From Zelopaecilomyces penicillatus (lineage: Eukaryota; Ascomycota; Sordariomycetes; Hypocreales; Pseudodiploosporaceae), in assembly GCA_005765155.1 (NCBI GenBank), contig VCCP01000002.1:3348001-3412000 (forward strand): a stretch of 64,000 bases of DNA, in the 5' to 3' direction. Position numbers and translations under genes: made by a program. Position 1 is the first letter of the stretch. Every line of letters begins with the position of its first letter. The notes below the pieces were generated by a model. That model saw only the letters and a list, made by a program, of their open reading frames with translations. It was not told the DNA's origin and searched no databases. This document shows, in pieces, positions 46,884-59,245 of the stretch.

Positions 46884-49619
46884 TCACTCAGAATGCCCCC
46901 CGTGTACTTTCCGCATATGCTCATAACACTCTCCACTCTTCCCAAACGCCGCCAGACATCTCCAACACACATGCGCTCCACACCTACACTCCATATGATT
47001 ACAGCCTCCCGTCTTCTCCAACAGCGTCCCGCACCGAGGACAGTCCTTGATCCCGAGATCCTCCTTTCTCTTGCTATCCATTACCAGCTCGCCGCCTTTA
47101 CTGCTTGTGCCGGGGGCCTTACTGGCGCAGGTTGTTTTCCCCAGGTGGGAGCGGTGGCAAGCTGTGCAAGTTGGTGCGAGGCATTTACCGCACGTAAACG
47201 TGCTGGGCGGCACTCCTGTTGCTGCTAATGGATTGCTTGATGATGATGATGATGATTTCGTGGTGTCAGATGTGGCGACTCGATAAATTTGGTCGCAGTC
47301 TGGAGTTGGGCAGTATTTAAAATCTGCTGGGTGCCGGCCGACGTGTGAAGCAAACGACGCTCGGAGGACCTCCTCAAACCGCTCGTAGGGCAGCTGCTCC
47401 CGCAGTTCTGTAAGTGAAAACGCCTTTTGACACGTACTCACGATACCATCTCCGTCGCCGATTGTTTCAATACAAGAAATACGAAACTCCCCCGTCCCCG
47501 TCATCGCAGCCACGCACATGTTGTCAAAACACTCGCTGCAGTAAACGTGACCGCAGGACATGTGTATGGGATCTTCAGCCTCGCACAAGCACGACGGACA
47601 CGTCTTTTCAGTTTCAGCGTGGCGAGCTGTTTCGATGACGACGGCAGACCCAGCTCGCCTACTGTTAATAATGGTCATGGCTCTGTTCTTGTCCGCCTTG
47701 GATCCTCTGATGTAGATGCGCTTGTGTCTAGGTGTGATGCTGAGTGTTGCAATGCCGCGTCCCAGTTGAGCCTCGAGTACTTTGAGGCCACCCTTTGAAA
47801 CCCATTTGAACTCGTCAGCGTTGAGATTGATAACGTGGCTCTCTGGTATAGAGGTCTGCAGTGTTATTCTAATATTCTCCAAGGCAGACGCAGACTCTTC
47901 CGTGAGACCAAATACCTGAAACTGCGACCTGTGTATGTTAGGAACGATGACGACGCCATGTAAACCCTCTAGCTCCTTCAGTATTTTAAACTCATCTCCG
48001 CCCTTGCGAAAGTTCGCAGAGTGCAGGTCATTTCCGTCCATTCTAATCACTTCGCCGCTGAACATCTTCTCTAGAAGCTCTTTGGCCTGCGCCACACGCT
48101 GGTAGTTTTCACCCTCCAGCTTCAAGATGTTAAATTGCCCACGAGTATGGTGCTCAAAGAAGTGGATATGCTGACGCTCCCATATTTCCCTTTGCGTCTT
48201 GACTCGCTGCCGCACAGCATCATATACTTTGATAGGAACCTTGAACTTGGCCAACGTCACCAGCCGTATGGACAACCGTGTGGTGTCGCTGAATGAGAGG
48301 GGTTTATTGTTCAAGGATGATACTGCGTCTCGTGCGGCAGACTCTTCGAGAAAAGTGGCAAACACGTTTATGCGTTTCCCCTTGGAACTGGACGATACCT
48401 CCCAGCGGTCCAAAGGGCCAAAGTCGAGCAGCATTGATTTGACAATGGTGGAGTCGAATTCCAAATCAGTTATATAGCTAGGCTCCCCGATTTCAATGGT
48501 ACGAGGCCTGTCAGACTCAGGGAGGTTTTGAGTTATGTGCTTCTCTTCTGTCGTTTCAGCCAAACCCGTCAGCGTCACGGTCCATACAGCCGGATTCCCC
48601 TGATTGTCCTGCCGATTTGGGACGCCGGCCGTGACCCTATTCCCCAGCACTTGAAAGCGCCCAGCGTTGAAGTTCTTCGAAACTCTCGTGGCAATGGCCC
48701 TCGTGCCGAATTTAAGCACCGCCTCACGCGTAGGCCGATGCCAAGAACAATGTACTTTTCGAGACTCGACCTGGTGAAGGCTCCGGCTCTGCGGCATTGT
48801 GACTGGTATAGCAGCTGCTTTAATATCTGGAAGGGTAGTGTATGTTTGCAACTTGCTGCAGACTAACTTGGCAAACGACGGGTTTTCCGATTTGATCACG
48901 GCACTGCATTTCTGTTGATCCATGCGGGTTGTGACCGTTACCTCATCTGCAGATATCTTGATCCCTACGTCTGCTAGCAGCTCCTGTACTGATTTTCTAG
49001 AGCTCGTGGGAGGGAGGTTGCGAATGCAAACGGCGGAAAAGTCAGTGGCAAAGGAAACCTTTAAGATTGTCGCGCCATCGCCAAATCTCGCCCAAGCACC
49101 GCCGAGCTCATACATGTCATTGTTGTCAGAACGGGGACCCTAATTGCAAACAAATATCTGTTAGCTATCTTGTAACCCGCTCTGTCAAACAGAGCTACAG
49201 GAAGACTGCCATACTCGATCTGTTGTGTCATCAGTCTTCTTGGGCTGCTTTTCCGTCTCCCCAGCATCTATCTTGTGTAAAAACGAGCAGTATGCTCCAT
49301 TTCTACAGTGTCCCTTGGCATAGAAACGGCATGGCCGTTGAGGCGGTACATTAGATTGAGCTTGCCGTTGACCAAATGCAAAGGGGTTGTTGTTGGCATC
49401 TCCGTGAGAGAAACGACACTCGGCTCCCCACGAACAGGTGCCGCGAGCAAAGTGGTGACATTGACGGGTAGTGACCTGAGGGGTATAGTGGTGGTTTTCT
49501 GTTGGATGGTATTCTGTCGGGCGATATTCTGTCTGGCGGTATACTGGGGGACGGTATTCTGGGGGATCTTCTGGTGCAAAGCCCATATACTCTCGAGCAA
49601 CGGCGACCGTGTTGCCCAT
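46884..49619 (-). CDS. RBR-type E3 ubiquitin ligase with two CCCH fingers
   Basis: Probable RNA-linked E3 ubiquitin ligase of 886 residues. Two exons, 49619-49215 and 49139-46884 (73-nt intron, phase 0). Order: Tyr/Pro-rich repeats (EYRP, VYRQ, EYRP, EYHP; residues 21-40). Two CCCH zinc fingers with identical C-x7-C-x5-C-x3-H spacing (Cys54-62-68-His72 and Cys97-105-111-His115). A long middle with RRM-like and KH-like patterns (SAVCIRNLPP, NVFATFLEESAARDAVSSLN). Then the RING1-IBR-RING2 array: RING1 from Cys649 (CPSCLCEAEDPIHMSCGHVYC), IBR from about 745, RING2 from 835. The catalytic cysteine of the RING/HECT-hybrid mechanism is Cys848 in GGCNHMEC. This resembles the C-terminal part of plant DEAH11/12 helicase-RBR proteins, but here CCCH fingers replace the helicase. 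Substrate unknown. Confidence 0.88.
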
Positions 49620-52042
49620 CTTGGAGGATGACGGTAATTTGCTAAGAGTTGAAGAGCAGGACTAAATATCGAGACTGCCTGACTTGCAAACTGAGTCGCT
49701 GGAAGAGGTTAACATACATTGAGTAAGCGGATCGCATATAGAGTAATATATGGAGTACGTTAGTATGGGGTGTGTTGGGCGGATGTCCCAACGATCAAGG
49801 CTGTGCGGGGTTGCGACCTGAAGATATTCGGTTGGCTGAAGAGCGATAGATATGTGGTTGGCGTCCAACCAACACTTGCAGATTATGGGGTGATGAGCTG
49901 GCAGTGACCTGGCTGCCTGCATAGAGGTTGACAAACGAGTTTGACATGCTGGGGATGACGCAAGAGTGGGTGCTTCTACCCGTGTTCTCTCAAATTAACC
50001 ACCCAAGGTTTGCAGATCATCACAGTCGCTATGCGTAACAGCGTTTGGTTTTGCTCCCTTATCGGACGAAATATCGACAAGGTAGTATCATGCTTTGTCG
50101 AACGAGTGGCTATGTCTGATGCCCGTTTAGTATGGCATGGCAACAGAGTTCTTGGTCTATCTAGTAACACCTTTTTAAGATTGATCAACAGCCAGTCAGT
50201 ATTTTCACTGTGGCTCGTGATTGTGATGGCTCTGCAGCCTTGAACGTCCCATATCTTAAAGAAAGCAAATCTGGAAGCTAAGCTTCGTTTGATGCTGTTA
50301 CATTCCTTGACGAAGCTCAACCAGAAGAGAGTGTGATGCTACCTAGGTAAGTTGCGTTCTAGAGACACACTATTTGCACTACAAGACTAATCTACTTGCA
50401 TATTAATAGTGTATGTGTGAACTCAAGTTTGGCATGGTAACTGGTAATTAAAGTATATTCAACAGAAACTACCCAAGTTTGCGCTTCATCTTGCGGATTG
50501 CTGCATTGTTGAAATGCAACTATCAACCCACCGAGAATACAACTACCACTTGCGACTCATCAACCCTACTAGTCAGAATTTCCGTGACCTTATAACACGG
50601 AAAAAACTACTTAATAAATTCCCCCATCAGCAGCTACCCTCCCACCAATGACCACCACAGGGATATCTACCCGCGCAATCATTATCACAGCCAACCCCAA
50701 GACCAGGTTCTTTATATTAGCTCCAGATGTGTTTGATAATAAGCGTTTGTGGAACAGCAGCAATTATTATAGTCCTCTTTATATAGTTTTTGCGTGCCCA
50801 ACTTACGTTTAGACCACTTCATAGAACAATCTTCATCTACTACTTTCTGGACCGGGTCGTTTAAGCCCTGCTTATGCGAAGAAAGGAGCCAATTCCTCCG
50901 CACAGCAGATATACTACACTCCTCCATTGTCACGCTCTCTAAAACGAAGTTGCCACAAACACAAACAAAACCGACCTTGCTGTGAAAAAAATGCGACCAG
51001 TGAAAAGGATGGTCATTGAACATGCTTCATCAAGTCGAATCAAAGACTTGGGCGGGCTATGCTACCGAGCATTGTCCGTCTTCTGGTGGCATTTATGCAA
51101 AGCTCGACGATTCCCGCAGAGAATTCTTGTTCCATCTTGCGATACAATTGGAGGAAAGCCTTCGGTGTTTTGTATCCGATCGGATTCGTTTACCCTTTTT
51201 GGCAGTGAGAGGGGTAAATCGTGTTGCCATCCTAGGTACTTTGCTTGCAGCTATGTGCCAACGGCTAATATATGCATCTACAAATACCTGGTCCTACCTA
51301 CAGTACATACTACTAAAGTATGATCACCAGACAAGGAGACACCATTTCCCCACGAAAATATTCCGTGCAGTCAAATTGCTATTGGACAATGGAAGGTTGG
51401 CATCACATTGCGTACTTGATTGCACTGTAGCTAGCACCTATTCAGATGCATCAAATGAGATGAAAGCTGAACTGCCGTGATGACTTCAAGATAATAGCCA
51501 AGCATCAAAAGATTCCGCCCACGATTACGGAACTTTGAAGCATATAAGTCCCCAGCTGACCATATGCAGGGATGCACCACACCGTCTAGTTGCTTCAAGC
51601 CCTACATTATTGGGGTTGTTCACAGAATATTATAATGTTGCAAATCTGGAATGACAGCAGAGAAGCTGATATGTGTAATTGATATCTGCAGACTACGGGC
51701 GTATGAGACCCATGTCATAAATATCATTAATATGGATTAGTCTATATTAACGTCCCTCCCGTCCCCGAAGTACGATAAACATAAACTTACATTATCTTGC
51801 TGTATGTCACTTCTGACTCTGGCCTGGTTACGCCTCGTCAACTGTGTTATGGGAAAGGCTCCCACCATGGTCACCTTGAATGGCGGTTGCTCTGGAAATG
51901 AAAGACGTAGTGTACATAGCTTTTAACTAGACACAACTTCACCGTCATACACCAAGTTATCATGTAGAGTAAACGAAGGAGGAGATTCCGTATTTTGTAG
52001 ACGCCAACTATATGAACCTCGTACAATTAGAATACCAACACC
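49620..52042. other. Intergenic, no supportable gene
   Basis: About 2.4 kb. A plus-strand open frame at 51016-51480 (154 codons) has no recognisable motif and ordinary composition, so it is left unannotated. The first 300 bases are the promoter of the E3 ligase gene. The last few hundred are AT-rich. Confidence 0.45.
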
Positions 52043-52806
52043 CTACCTCCGATACCACATGCGAGTCACCTTTGTCCTTCTCATCTTGGCTTGCAGCATA
52101 AATATTCCATACAGCAACGCCTCCGCCGTCGGCGGACACCCCGGCACATACACATCCACAGGAATGATCCGATCAACACCCCTTACCACCGAGTAGCTGT
52201 AGTGGTAGTACCCACCCCCATTTGCGCATGTGCCCATGCTGATAACCCATTTCGGGTCCGGCATCTGGTCGTAGCACTGGCGCACCGCCGGCGCCATCTT
52301 GTTAGTCACGGTCCCTGCTACAATCATGACGTCGGCCTGGCGAGGGGAGGCGCGGAAGATGATGCCCAGTCGGTCTTGGTCGTAGCGCGGCATGGAGGTG
52401 TGCATCATTTCGATGCCGCAGCAGGCGAGGCCGAAGGAGAGAGGCCAGAGGGAGCCCTGACGAGCCCAGTTGACGACAGCATCGAGGTTTGTACTGTTTT
52501 TTTTGGTGAGAATGGTGTTGGATTTGTAGTTTTATTGTATGGCTTACAGAACGTATTCTGCTGTGTTGGACATCAAACTATTCGGAGGAGATGCCATCAC
52601 ATCTGTGGCTCTCGTTTGACATCTTTTATGTTCATTGGAAACATGCCGTCTTCCAATGTTTGCATGTATCAGGACTTGTTGGGTAGACAATAGTCGTCGT
52701 CGGGCGACAAGTCGAAGATGAGGTTTGCACAGGGCTAGTTGACCAACTATTAGCACGGTACTCGAGATGGCATCAATTGACGAGATTGAACCAACTTACA
52801 ACTCAT
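52043..52806 (-). CDS. Complex I 20-kDa (PSST/NDUFS7) subunit, divergent
   Basis: Mitochondrial NADH:ubiquinone oxidoreductase subunit that carries iron-sulfur cluster N2 beside the quinone site. Three exons: 52806-52800 (ATGAGTT only), 52746-52548 and 52493-52043; introns 53 and 54 nt. Phases agree and the total is 657 nt, 218 residues. The N-terminus (MSFGQLALCKPHLRLVARRR) is Arg-rich and lacks acidic residues, as a matrix-targeting presequence should. N2 ligands are all present: Cys93-Cys94 (GLACCGIEMM), Cys158 (SMGTCANGGG) and Cys188 (YVPGCPP). The quinone-site motif SPRQADVMIVAGTVTNKMAP is intact. The core differs at several places from the fungal consensus I remember (for example VVRGVDRI rather than TRGCDRI). 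It could be the only copy, or a second diverged one. Confidence 0.85.
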
Positions 52807-53560
52807 AACTATTTCTCTCCCTCGCCGGATAAAATAATGTGATGTCGTTGAGTAAGGTGTAGGTAGTCGTCACTATTGGTATATAGCCAGCAAACACGGC
52901 TTAGACCAGGGTTACAACAATCAAGATGTCAGAAACACAGACTCTCAACACACCACCATAAAAACCAAAACAAAAGAGGCTTAAAATGAAGCACAATATG
53001 GATAACCCCCAAAAAACAGCACCAGACAGGAAATGTGCTTCTTCCTTGAGAATCCATCAGCATGGACATCCACCTAACAAAAGCACACCTGATCCACCAC
53101 CAAACACCCCTTCGGGAGCTACCGGACTGGCAGCGCCCGGAGAACCCACCGAAACCCCCCACTAGAACCCACCGGGCCGTCTACGAGGGGCCCGAGTCCG
53201 GGGAAAACCCACCACCTTTCAAGCCTTTCCCTGCTCCCCTCTCTCTTCCTTACACTCACTCACCTTGCACACACACAGCCCTTTTCAGCCCTTTTCAGCC
53301 CTTTTCCCCTCCACATCCAGGCAGGCAGGCACCCAGTCTCAGCTCAGCCCAGCCATTTGATCATCTCCATTCTCATTTCCGTCACTTCTGCTGCAACTCT
53401 GTTTATTTATTTACCCTGTTTCTCCCGCTCGACACCCCCCCCCCTCCCCCCGTCCCGTCCAATTCGAGGTTAACACCTCTTCTCACGTCTCTCACCTCAC
53501 TTTTGATTACCTGCTTGAAAAGAAAAAAAAGAAACGCCAGCCTCCCGCGTGTTTGTTCAC
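52807..53560. promoter_or_regulatory. Divergent intergenic with pyrimidine-rich leader
   Basis: Lies between the complex I gene (minus) and the zinc-finger gene (plus). From 53200 to 53520 the plus strand is strongly C/T-rich, including CCCTTTTCAG repeated about 2.7 times (53279-53304) and a poly-C tract near 53436-53458. This is typical of a fungal leader or promoter. Confidence 0.5.
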
Positions 53561-56133
53561 ATGAGCATGCAGGGCTCTGGTACTACGCAGCAGCAGCAGC
53601 AGCACAAGCTCTATCCCTGTGTAACGTGCGGTAAGCAGTACCAGCACAGTACGCATCTGCGTCGTCACGAAGCTACCCGTATGTCTGGCCCTCTTTTTTT
53701 ATAAAATCTTTTTTGTATTATTGTTTTTTATTTCATATGTGTGCTGGTTATTTCTTGTTTAGAAACACATCCTTCCTGCAAACTCAATTGCACCTACTTC
53801 CTACTCTCTCTCTCTTTTCATGGTCATAAGCTGGGTCCTGTCATGGCCGAATGGATTCTCTACTCTGGATTCATCGACTTTTGGCTTCCCGGCACTCCAA
53901 TTCCTACACCACCACCATCTTCAGCATCTCCAGCACCATCCAACAACACCATCAGGTCCAACAACACATATAGTCACAACACACCACTGACTACCCGCTC
54001 AGACGCGCAGGACGCTGGATTCAACTGCCCGTACTGCGAAAAGACATTTGCCAGACGGTATGAAGCAATTTGCCCGACTTTATAACCCCCACATGATGAA
54101 ACTGCTGCTCAAAGAACCCCCCATAAAGCGATGTCTGCCGCAGACACGTTACCAGCTGCCCCAAAAAGGATGACCAGCACCAGGAGCTGCCCAAACTGCG
54201 CCGTGGCCAGAAGCCTCGAGCTTGCGAGGCCTGCTATCACAGCAAAGCTTCGTGTGACAGAGCGGACCCGTGTGGACGCTGCGTCTTGCGCCGGTTGAAG
54301 TGCTGTCCCCGCGTTGTTGTTGGCTTGCCCGATAACACGGATAGCAGCACAGTCTCCAATGTGCCTTCGCTTGAGTCATCGCCCTCTGCTTCTTCGACGA
54401 CGATGGCCGAGGCCAGGACGGATGCGAATCTGGCTTCTATTGCGTTTCTGGAAGGAATTACGAATCCCAAGATTGAGACGATGCTAGAGTGCTTCGACAA
54501 CGACCCGACTATCAATGACAGTATTCCGGAAATGCCTACCGGACTGAGCACCGAGGACAAGTTGATGTCCCAGTTTCTGGCTGATGACGGCATGCAATGG
54601 TCTCCGTCCATTTTCGAGATGAATTTCGAAGACATGGAAAACTTCGGACCTTGGACGACGAGACCGCTCCTGGACCGTCCCTCCTCCATCCCCATCTTGG
54701 CCAGCGATGGCCTCGAAATGCTGCAAGGGAAAGTAGACATCATCATCCGCGACCTCTATGCCCTCCATGACAGTCTCGTCATGAGCGACCCTACCTACAC
54801 CGGAATATTTGACACAAGTCTAGCCCGAGCTGTCTTCACCCCATCCAACATGAGAGGCTTCGCATCGACCTACTTTCGCCTCAGCCACGTTCACTTCTCA
54901 CTCATCCACATGCCCTCATTCGGTTCACGCAACACCTCCATCCCACTACTCATTGCCGTCACTCTCGCCGGCGCAACGAGAGCACCACCCCGCGATGACG
55001 CCCTCGCAGCGCAAGGGTTTCTCGACCTCGCCGAGGAATACGCGTTTCGCCGCATGGCCGCCATGGTGGCTGCGTTTCCGGCATCGAGGCAGAGCAGACC
55101 CAGCACCGAGCTCCTAGAGGCAATGCAGGCGGCTCTTATTATTCACTTTATTCATGTGCTAATCAGCAACGTCGCGGCGCGTCAAAGACAGCGTCATCGG
55201 AGACTTCCTGCGTTGATCGCCGCTGTGCGAACTCTCGGGCTTGCTGGTACAAGACACTTGCCAGGCGCGGACTGGCAGCACTTTGTGTATGCGGAAGCCT
55301 GTATCAGGTAAGAATAACATGATGAACATGAATTTTCGGGTGTTTCAACTGTTGCTACTGAGAGTGAGTGATATTGACTTTTCCCTTTAGAATCGCCACT
55401 TGGACAAGCTTGTCGGACTGGCATCACGGCTCCATGTTCAACGTGCCACCAATGACATCCATTCGGGAGATGGCGTGCAACTTCCCGGCCCCATCGGACA
55501 TCTGGGACGCCAGCAATGCTGTCGAATACGAAGACCGACTAAAGGCCCAAAAAAAGCATCTGCCAGTCCAGATTAGCTGTATTCGCGATTTCGTGGGGGC
55601 GCTTTTACAGGAAGACCGGCATGGAGTTGATGTCTCCTCATTCAACCAGGCTACTCTCTCTGATCTACACCTCTCAGTCTACGGTACTTTTAAATTCTCA
55701 CAGGAAAAAACTACTGAATTACATAATTACTGTTCTTCTTTTTTTTTTCTTTAAAAAAATATAATGGTACTAATTCGCTTGATGCTTAGCCATCGGTTCT
55801 ATATCAACATCATCCATCGCCACATCCACAATCTCCTACACCGCACCCGCCATCCTCCGCGGCATCTCCCGCTGGCAGCAACACTGGGACGCGAGCATCC
55901 TCGAAATCGACGAGAAGCACCTCCTGCAGAGCGGCCTCGCCAAGTACAGCGGCGAGATTTGCTGGCTGTTTCAGAAAATGGTCGAGGCGGCGACGTCGGG
56001 CAAACCCTTGCCCCCGTATCTAGACAAGATTGGACATGATTCGACAAAGGAGTTGCATAGTTTTATTTTGGAGTGTGCGAAGACACAGCAGCAGCAGCAG
56101 CAGCAGCAGAAGCAGCAGAAGCATCAGAAATAA
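53561..56133 (+). CDS. C2H2 plus Zn2Cys6 transcription factor
   Basis: Fungus-specific regulator of 742 residues. Five exons: 53561-53678, 53763-54057, 54129-55307, 55391-55683, 55790-56133; total 2229 nt with consistent phases. Finger 1 (Cys20, Cys23, His36, then His42 after the junction) begins YPCVTCGKQYQHSTHLRRH. Finger 2 (Cys128, Cys131, His144, Cys148) reads NCPYCEKTFARRDVCRRH and is completed by the acceptor at 54127-54128. The binuclear cluster follows: Cys170, 173, 180, 186, 189 and 196, with the spacing C-x2-C-x6-C-x5-C-x2-C-x6-C. After a disordered acidic region comes the fungal regulatory domain (SLARAVFTPSNMRGFASTYFRLSHVHF, FLDLAEEYAFRRM). The C-terminus is polyglutamine (QQQQQQQKQQK), and a short Gln tract occurs at residues 10-14. 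C2H2 fingers joined to a Zn2Cys6 cluster are a known filamentous-fungal class. Targets unknown. Confidence 0.88.
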
Positions 56134-57368
56134 ACAGGTAGCATGATTACGGGGCGTATTTCTTTTTATTTTTTTGAGGGTATACTTTGTACTTCTTTGT
56201 ATGATGGAAACAAAATCTCCCAATTTTACGACTTGCATGGCATAACTAGACGGCAATGGGCGGCATTCATCTTTTTCTTGGGTTCATCACTTCGGCGGAA
56301 GTAGATATGTGTCGATACCAGTTCGGAGAGCAGTCCTCTCTTCTCATGTGTACACTAGATGTATTTTTTTCAATGATACCCATCTTTTCTCCTCTTTACT
56401 TACTTCTTACATTGTATGACGATCCTTTTCGAGTCACAAAAGTGAGTCATGCTTCAAATTTCCCATTTAGGAAATCGCTATAATTGAACTGTCAGCCACT
56501 GTAGACTAGTGCTTTTCAGCCGCCCGCCAGCATACGATAATTACACGGAAAGGCTCAATGTAACGTCGAGGGTTTCCTGGCACTGTGCTCTTCCTGGCGT
56601 CAAACTTTGGTTATTGAATCGTAACCACCGTATTTGTACATTTCTCGATGCAGAATGGTACCCAGCTCATGTGGCCAATAAACCAAAGCAGCTGAAAAAC
56701 TACGAGGTAGAGTAGAATGATTAATCAAAAAAAGATTTTTCTTGTCTTACAATGAACGCGTTGAGTGTCTTTGTTGGGTGACTTTCATGACTGCTCTACA
56801 AGGGGTCATTGCAGCCATGCAAGTCATTGACAGTCAATGATCGAGAAGATTTGTAAATAGAGTTCCACTACTTCTTGTTGACGCTCTATGAAATCGCCAA
56901 GTTTGACAAAGCAGGTCAAATTGACACGATGATTCGTGCGGCACCCATCACAGTTGCAAACAAAACACTAAAAAAAACACTAAGCAAAAAACTACAGGAA
57001 TTACGGCGATATATATTTCTGACAAACTAGTACAATTTTAGTAGCTTTCATGACCAACTTGGACAGAGGGGTTAATTTACCAACTCAGACTACAACCACA
57101 GTGCCAAATTCCCCTACAAAAAAGAATCCATAAAACAGCCAAGTTTGGCAGGTTGCCTCATCAGTATTAAAGGCGATGCGAGAAGGCATGAGAGTCAAGA
57201 AATATGAGGTAGTTGTTGGATAAACAACTACAGAACAGCAGACGCGGAGAAGAATTACTTCTCATTTAGTGTCAGTGGCTTCCTGTTAAGTCTCTGTTGT
57301 GTCGACTGGCAGCAAACACGCCGAAATTGCAATGATGAGACAACCATGGGTCTTCAAGGTTCAAGCTG
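56134..57368. other. Intergenic between convergent genes
   Basis: AT-rich, no gene seen. Contains 3' flanks of the zinc-finger gene (plus) and the MYND gene (minus). Confidence 0.5.
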
Positions 57369-58484
57369 TTAAAGTTGAAAGTCAACATCATAACTGCGAT
57401 GTTCACATTGAGGTAACCAGCTCAGGTCAGCACCGCTGAGATCCCACATAAAGTCAACGGCCCCTGGCGTTTCCGCCCAAGCATAATAGTTCTGACATAT
57501 GGCCAATATAGCCTCCTCCTCTGAGCCCATGGAGTATGTACTAGGCCGATCGGTAAGGTCTGTAGCCGGCGCATTGAACAATGCTCTCCAAACGTATTTG
57601 TTGTTGCTGTCGATGGCTGCGTAGAGTGTGCGGATTTGGCCCTCGATTGTCTCAATCAAACGCGCAGTCTCCTCAGCGGTGCCCACAATGATGTCGCGAC
57701 GAGTGGCAATCACATTGCCAATGAGGTGGCCACGAATGATATCAATGATTTCCTGTGGCACAACGCTGTTGAGCACCGCATTGGCGTTCTGAATGGCGCG
57801 CAGGTCGAGAAGAACTCGAACCTTGATTAATGTCACGCCCAAAGCCTGGCTAATGTCAAGGAATCTCCCAGCCCACATCCCCTCTAGCGACTCGAACACA
57901 TCGGCGTTCAGGACGTCCAGAAAGGGTAAATTCATGTCGCCCCAGTCATAATCGCCATTCTTTCCGGTTGTAGCATACCATTTCATAAAATCGTATGCCT
58001 CTTGGTCTCTGCCTAAGCGAATCAAGAGCGCCGGGACCATATCTCGCAAGCCCATATTGTCGCTACGACACAACCGAAGCATGTCCTTCAGATGGTCTAG
58101 GCAAGTCTGCACAGCATCGACACGCGCCCCGACAGTGCCGAAATGATTCAACAATGTATCCACGAGTCCGAAACGGGCCCGCATATACGGGCGCGTCGCA
58201 TGAATGCCCCAAAAGTGACCAGCTTGGTCTTCAAAGGGCCTTGTTCCCGCCCATATACCGTCAGGTATGACCCTTATCGCCGTTTCCTCTCGCTCCAACT
58301 TATCGCGCGCCTTCTTGGCTTGTTTACATCCTTCTTTATGGCTCTCCCTGTCAGATAACTGGTGGTCTCGACTACAGTAGTAGATCATTTGACAGCCTGC
58401 GCAGCGGGAGAGGCCGTCTATTTTGTCGCAGACTTGGCAGGCGCGTGGCGCCAGACCATTTGCAATTGGTAAACCCATCGTCAC
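57369..58484 (-). CDS. MYND zinc-finger protein
   Basis: Single exon, 371 residues from the first ATG (a second ATG two codons on at 58478 is equally possible). The N-terminal MYND finger has Cys16, Cys19, Cys28, Cys31, Cys37, then His41 where many family members have Cys, followed by His49 and Cys53 (RACQVCDKIDGLSRCAGCQM, IYYCSRDHQ, SHKEGC). MYND fingers bind proline-rich peptides. The rest is helical (LVDTLLNHFGTVGARVDAVQTCLDHLKDMLRL, LLIRLGRDQEAYDFMKWY) with TPR-like character and Trp-rich C-terminal segments. This matches a common family of fungal MYND proteins without an enzymatic domain. Function is unknown; a scaffold role is inference. Confidence 0.85.
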   Translation of the reverse strand: MTMGLPIANGLAPRACQVCDKIDGLSRCAGCQMIYYCSRDHQLSDRESHKEGCKQAKKARDKLEREETAIRVIPDGIWAGTRPFEDQAGHFWGIHATRPYMRARFGLVDTLLNHFGTVGARVDAVQTCLDHLKDMLRLCRSDNMGLRDMVPALLIRLGRDQEAYDFMKWYATTGKNGDYDWGDMNLPFLDVLNADVFESLEGMWAGRFLDISQALGVTLIKVRVLLDLRAIQNANAVLNSVVPQEIIDIIRGHLIGNVIATRRDIIVGTAEETARLIETIEGQIRTLYAAIDSNNKYVWRALFNAPATDLTDRPSTYSMGSEEEAILAICQNYYAWAETPGAVDFMWDLSGADLSWLPQCEHRSYDVDFQL

Positions 58485-59245
58485 CTTGTTGGAGGAGACT
58501 TGGAGTTATACTGCCTGGTGATGCTAGGGAGTTGGAAGAGGGGTATGTCGTTTTTAGCATCGCCAATCCAAACAAAAATTACAAATGACAGAGGATAATG
58601 AGATACCTATGTAAAGCAGACAAGCTTGGTGGATGAAAAAAAAAAATATGAACATGATAAGGTAATTAGGGGGAGGGTCCTATCGTGACAAGTAATACTT
58701 GTATGGCTTTTTAAGAGCACGGACGGGACACGATGCGCTAGGTAGTTCTTAACAAGAGTACTAGGTTAGTACTGATAAGAATTTATCAGAGATAGATAGA
58801 TAATGTATTGTAAAGCAAACAGCACGAACGACGGTTAGATGCTAAGTGGCCTTTTTATTCTTCTGCTTTGTCCTACAAACATACAGTTCAAATAGAATTG
58901 GGGAGAACCCTCTTCTCAGCCCAGCATTCAGATGCGGGGTGAACAAACACCATTACCAGTAATACTCCAAGGACGTGATAATCGGTCATGGTGCTCAGAC
59001 AAGGACGACAGCGGGGGGCCATGAGGCAACGACACTACAGTACAAGTACCTACCTGCCTGTAGGTAATCTCATAAAAATAGCAAAGTGGACAATTGAGTA
59101 TCATCTTGACTTTATTTCATCGACAGCACATCCCCGCGTGGGCTCCCACGACACGAACCATCAGGAAAACGGCCAAACGAGCTCACATTTGCAGGAGAAG
59201 GTACAACACACACAGCTATTGTTGCCAGCTAACCGACCAGCTCCA
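58485..59245. other. Intergenic, no gene seen
   Basis: AT-rich promoter side of the MYND gene and 3' flank of the coiled-coil gene. No gene seen. Confidence 0.5.

Noticed and set aside
51016..51480. 154-codon plus-strand open frame
   Set aside because: Composition is ordinary and no motif or intron supports it. Could be revisited if transcribed.
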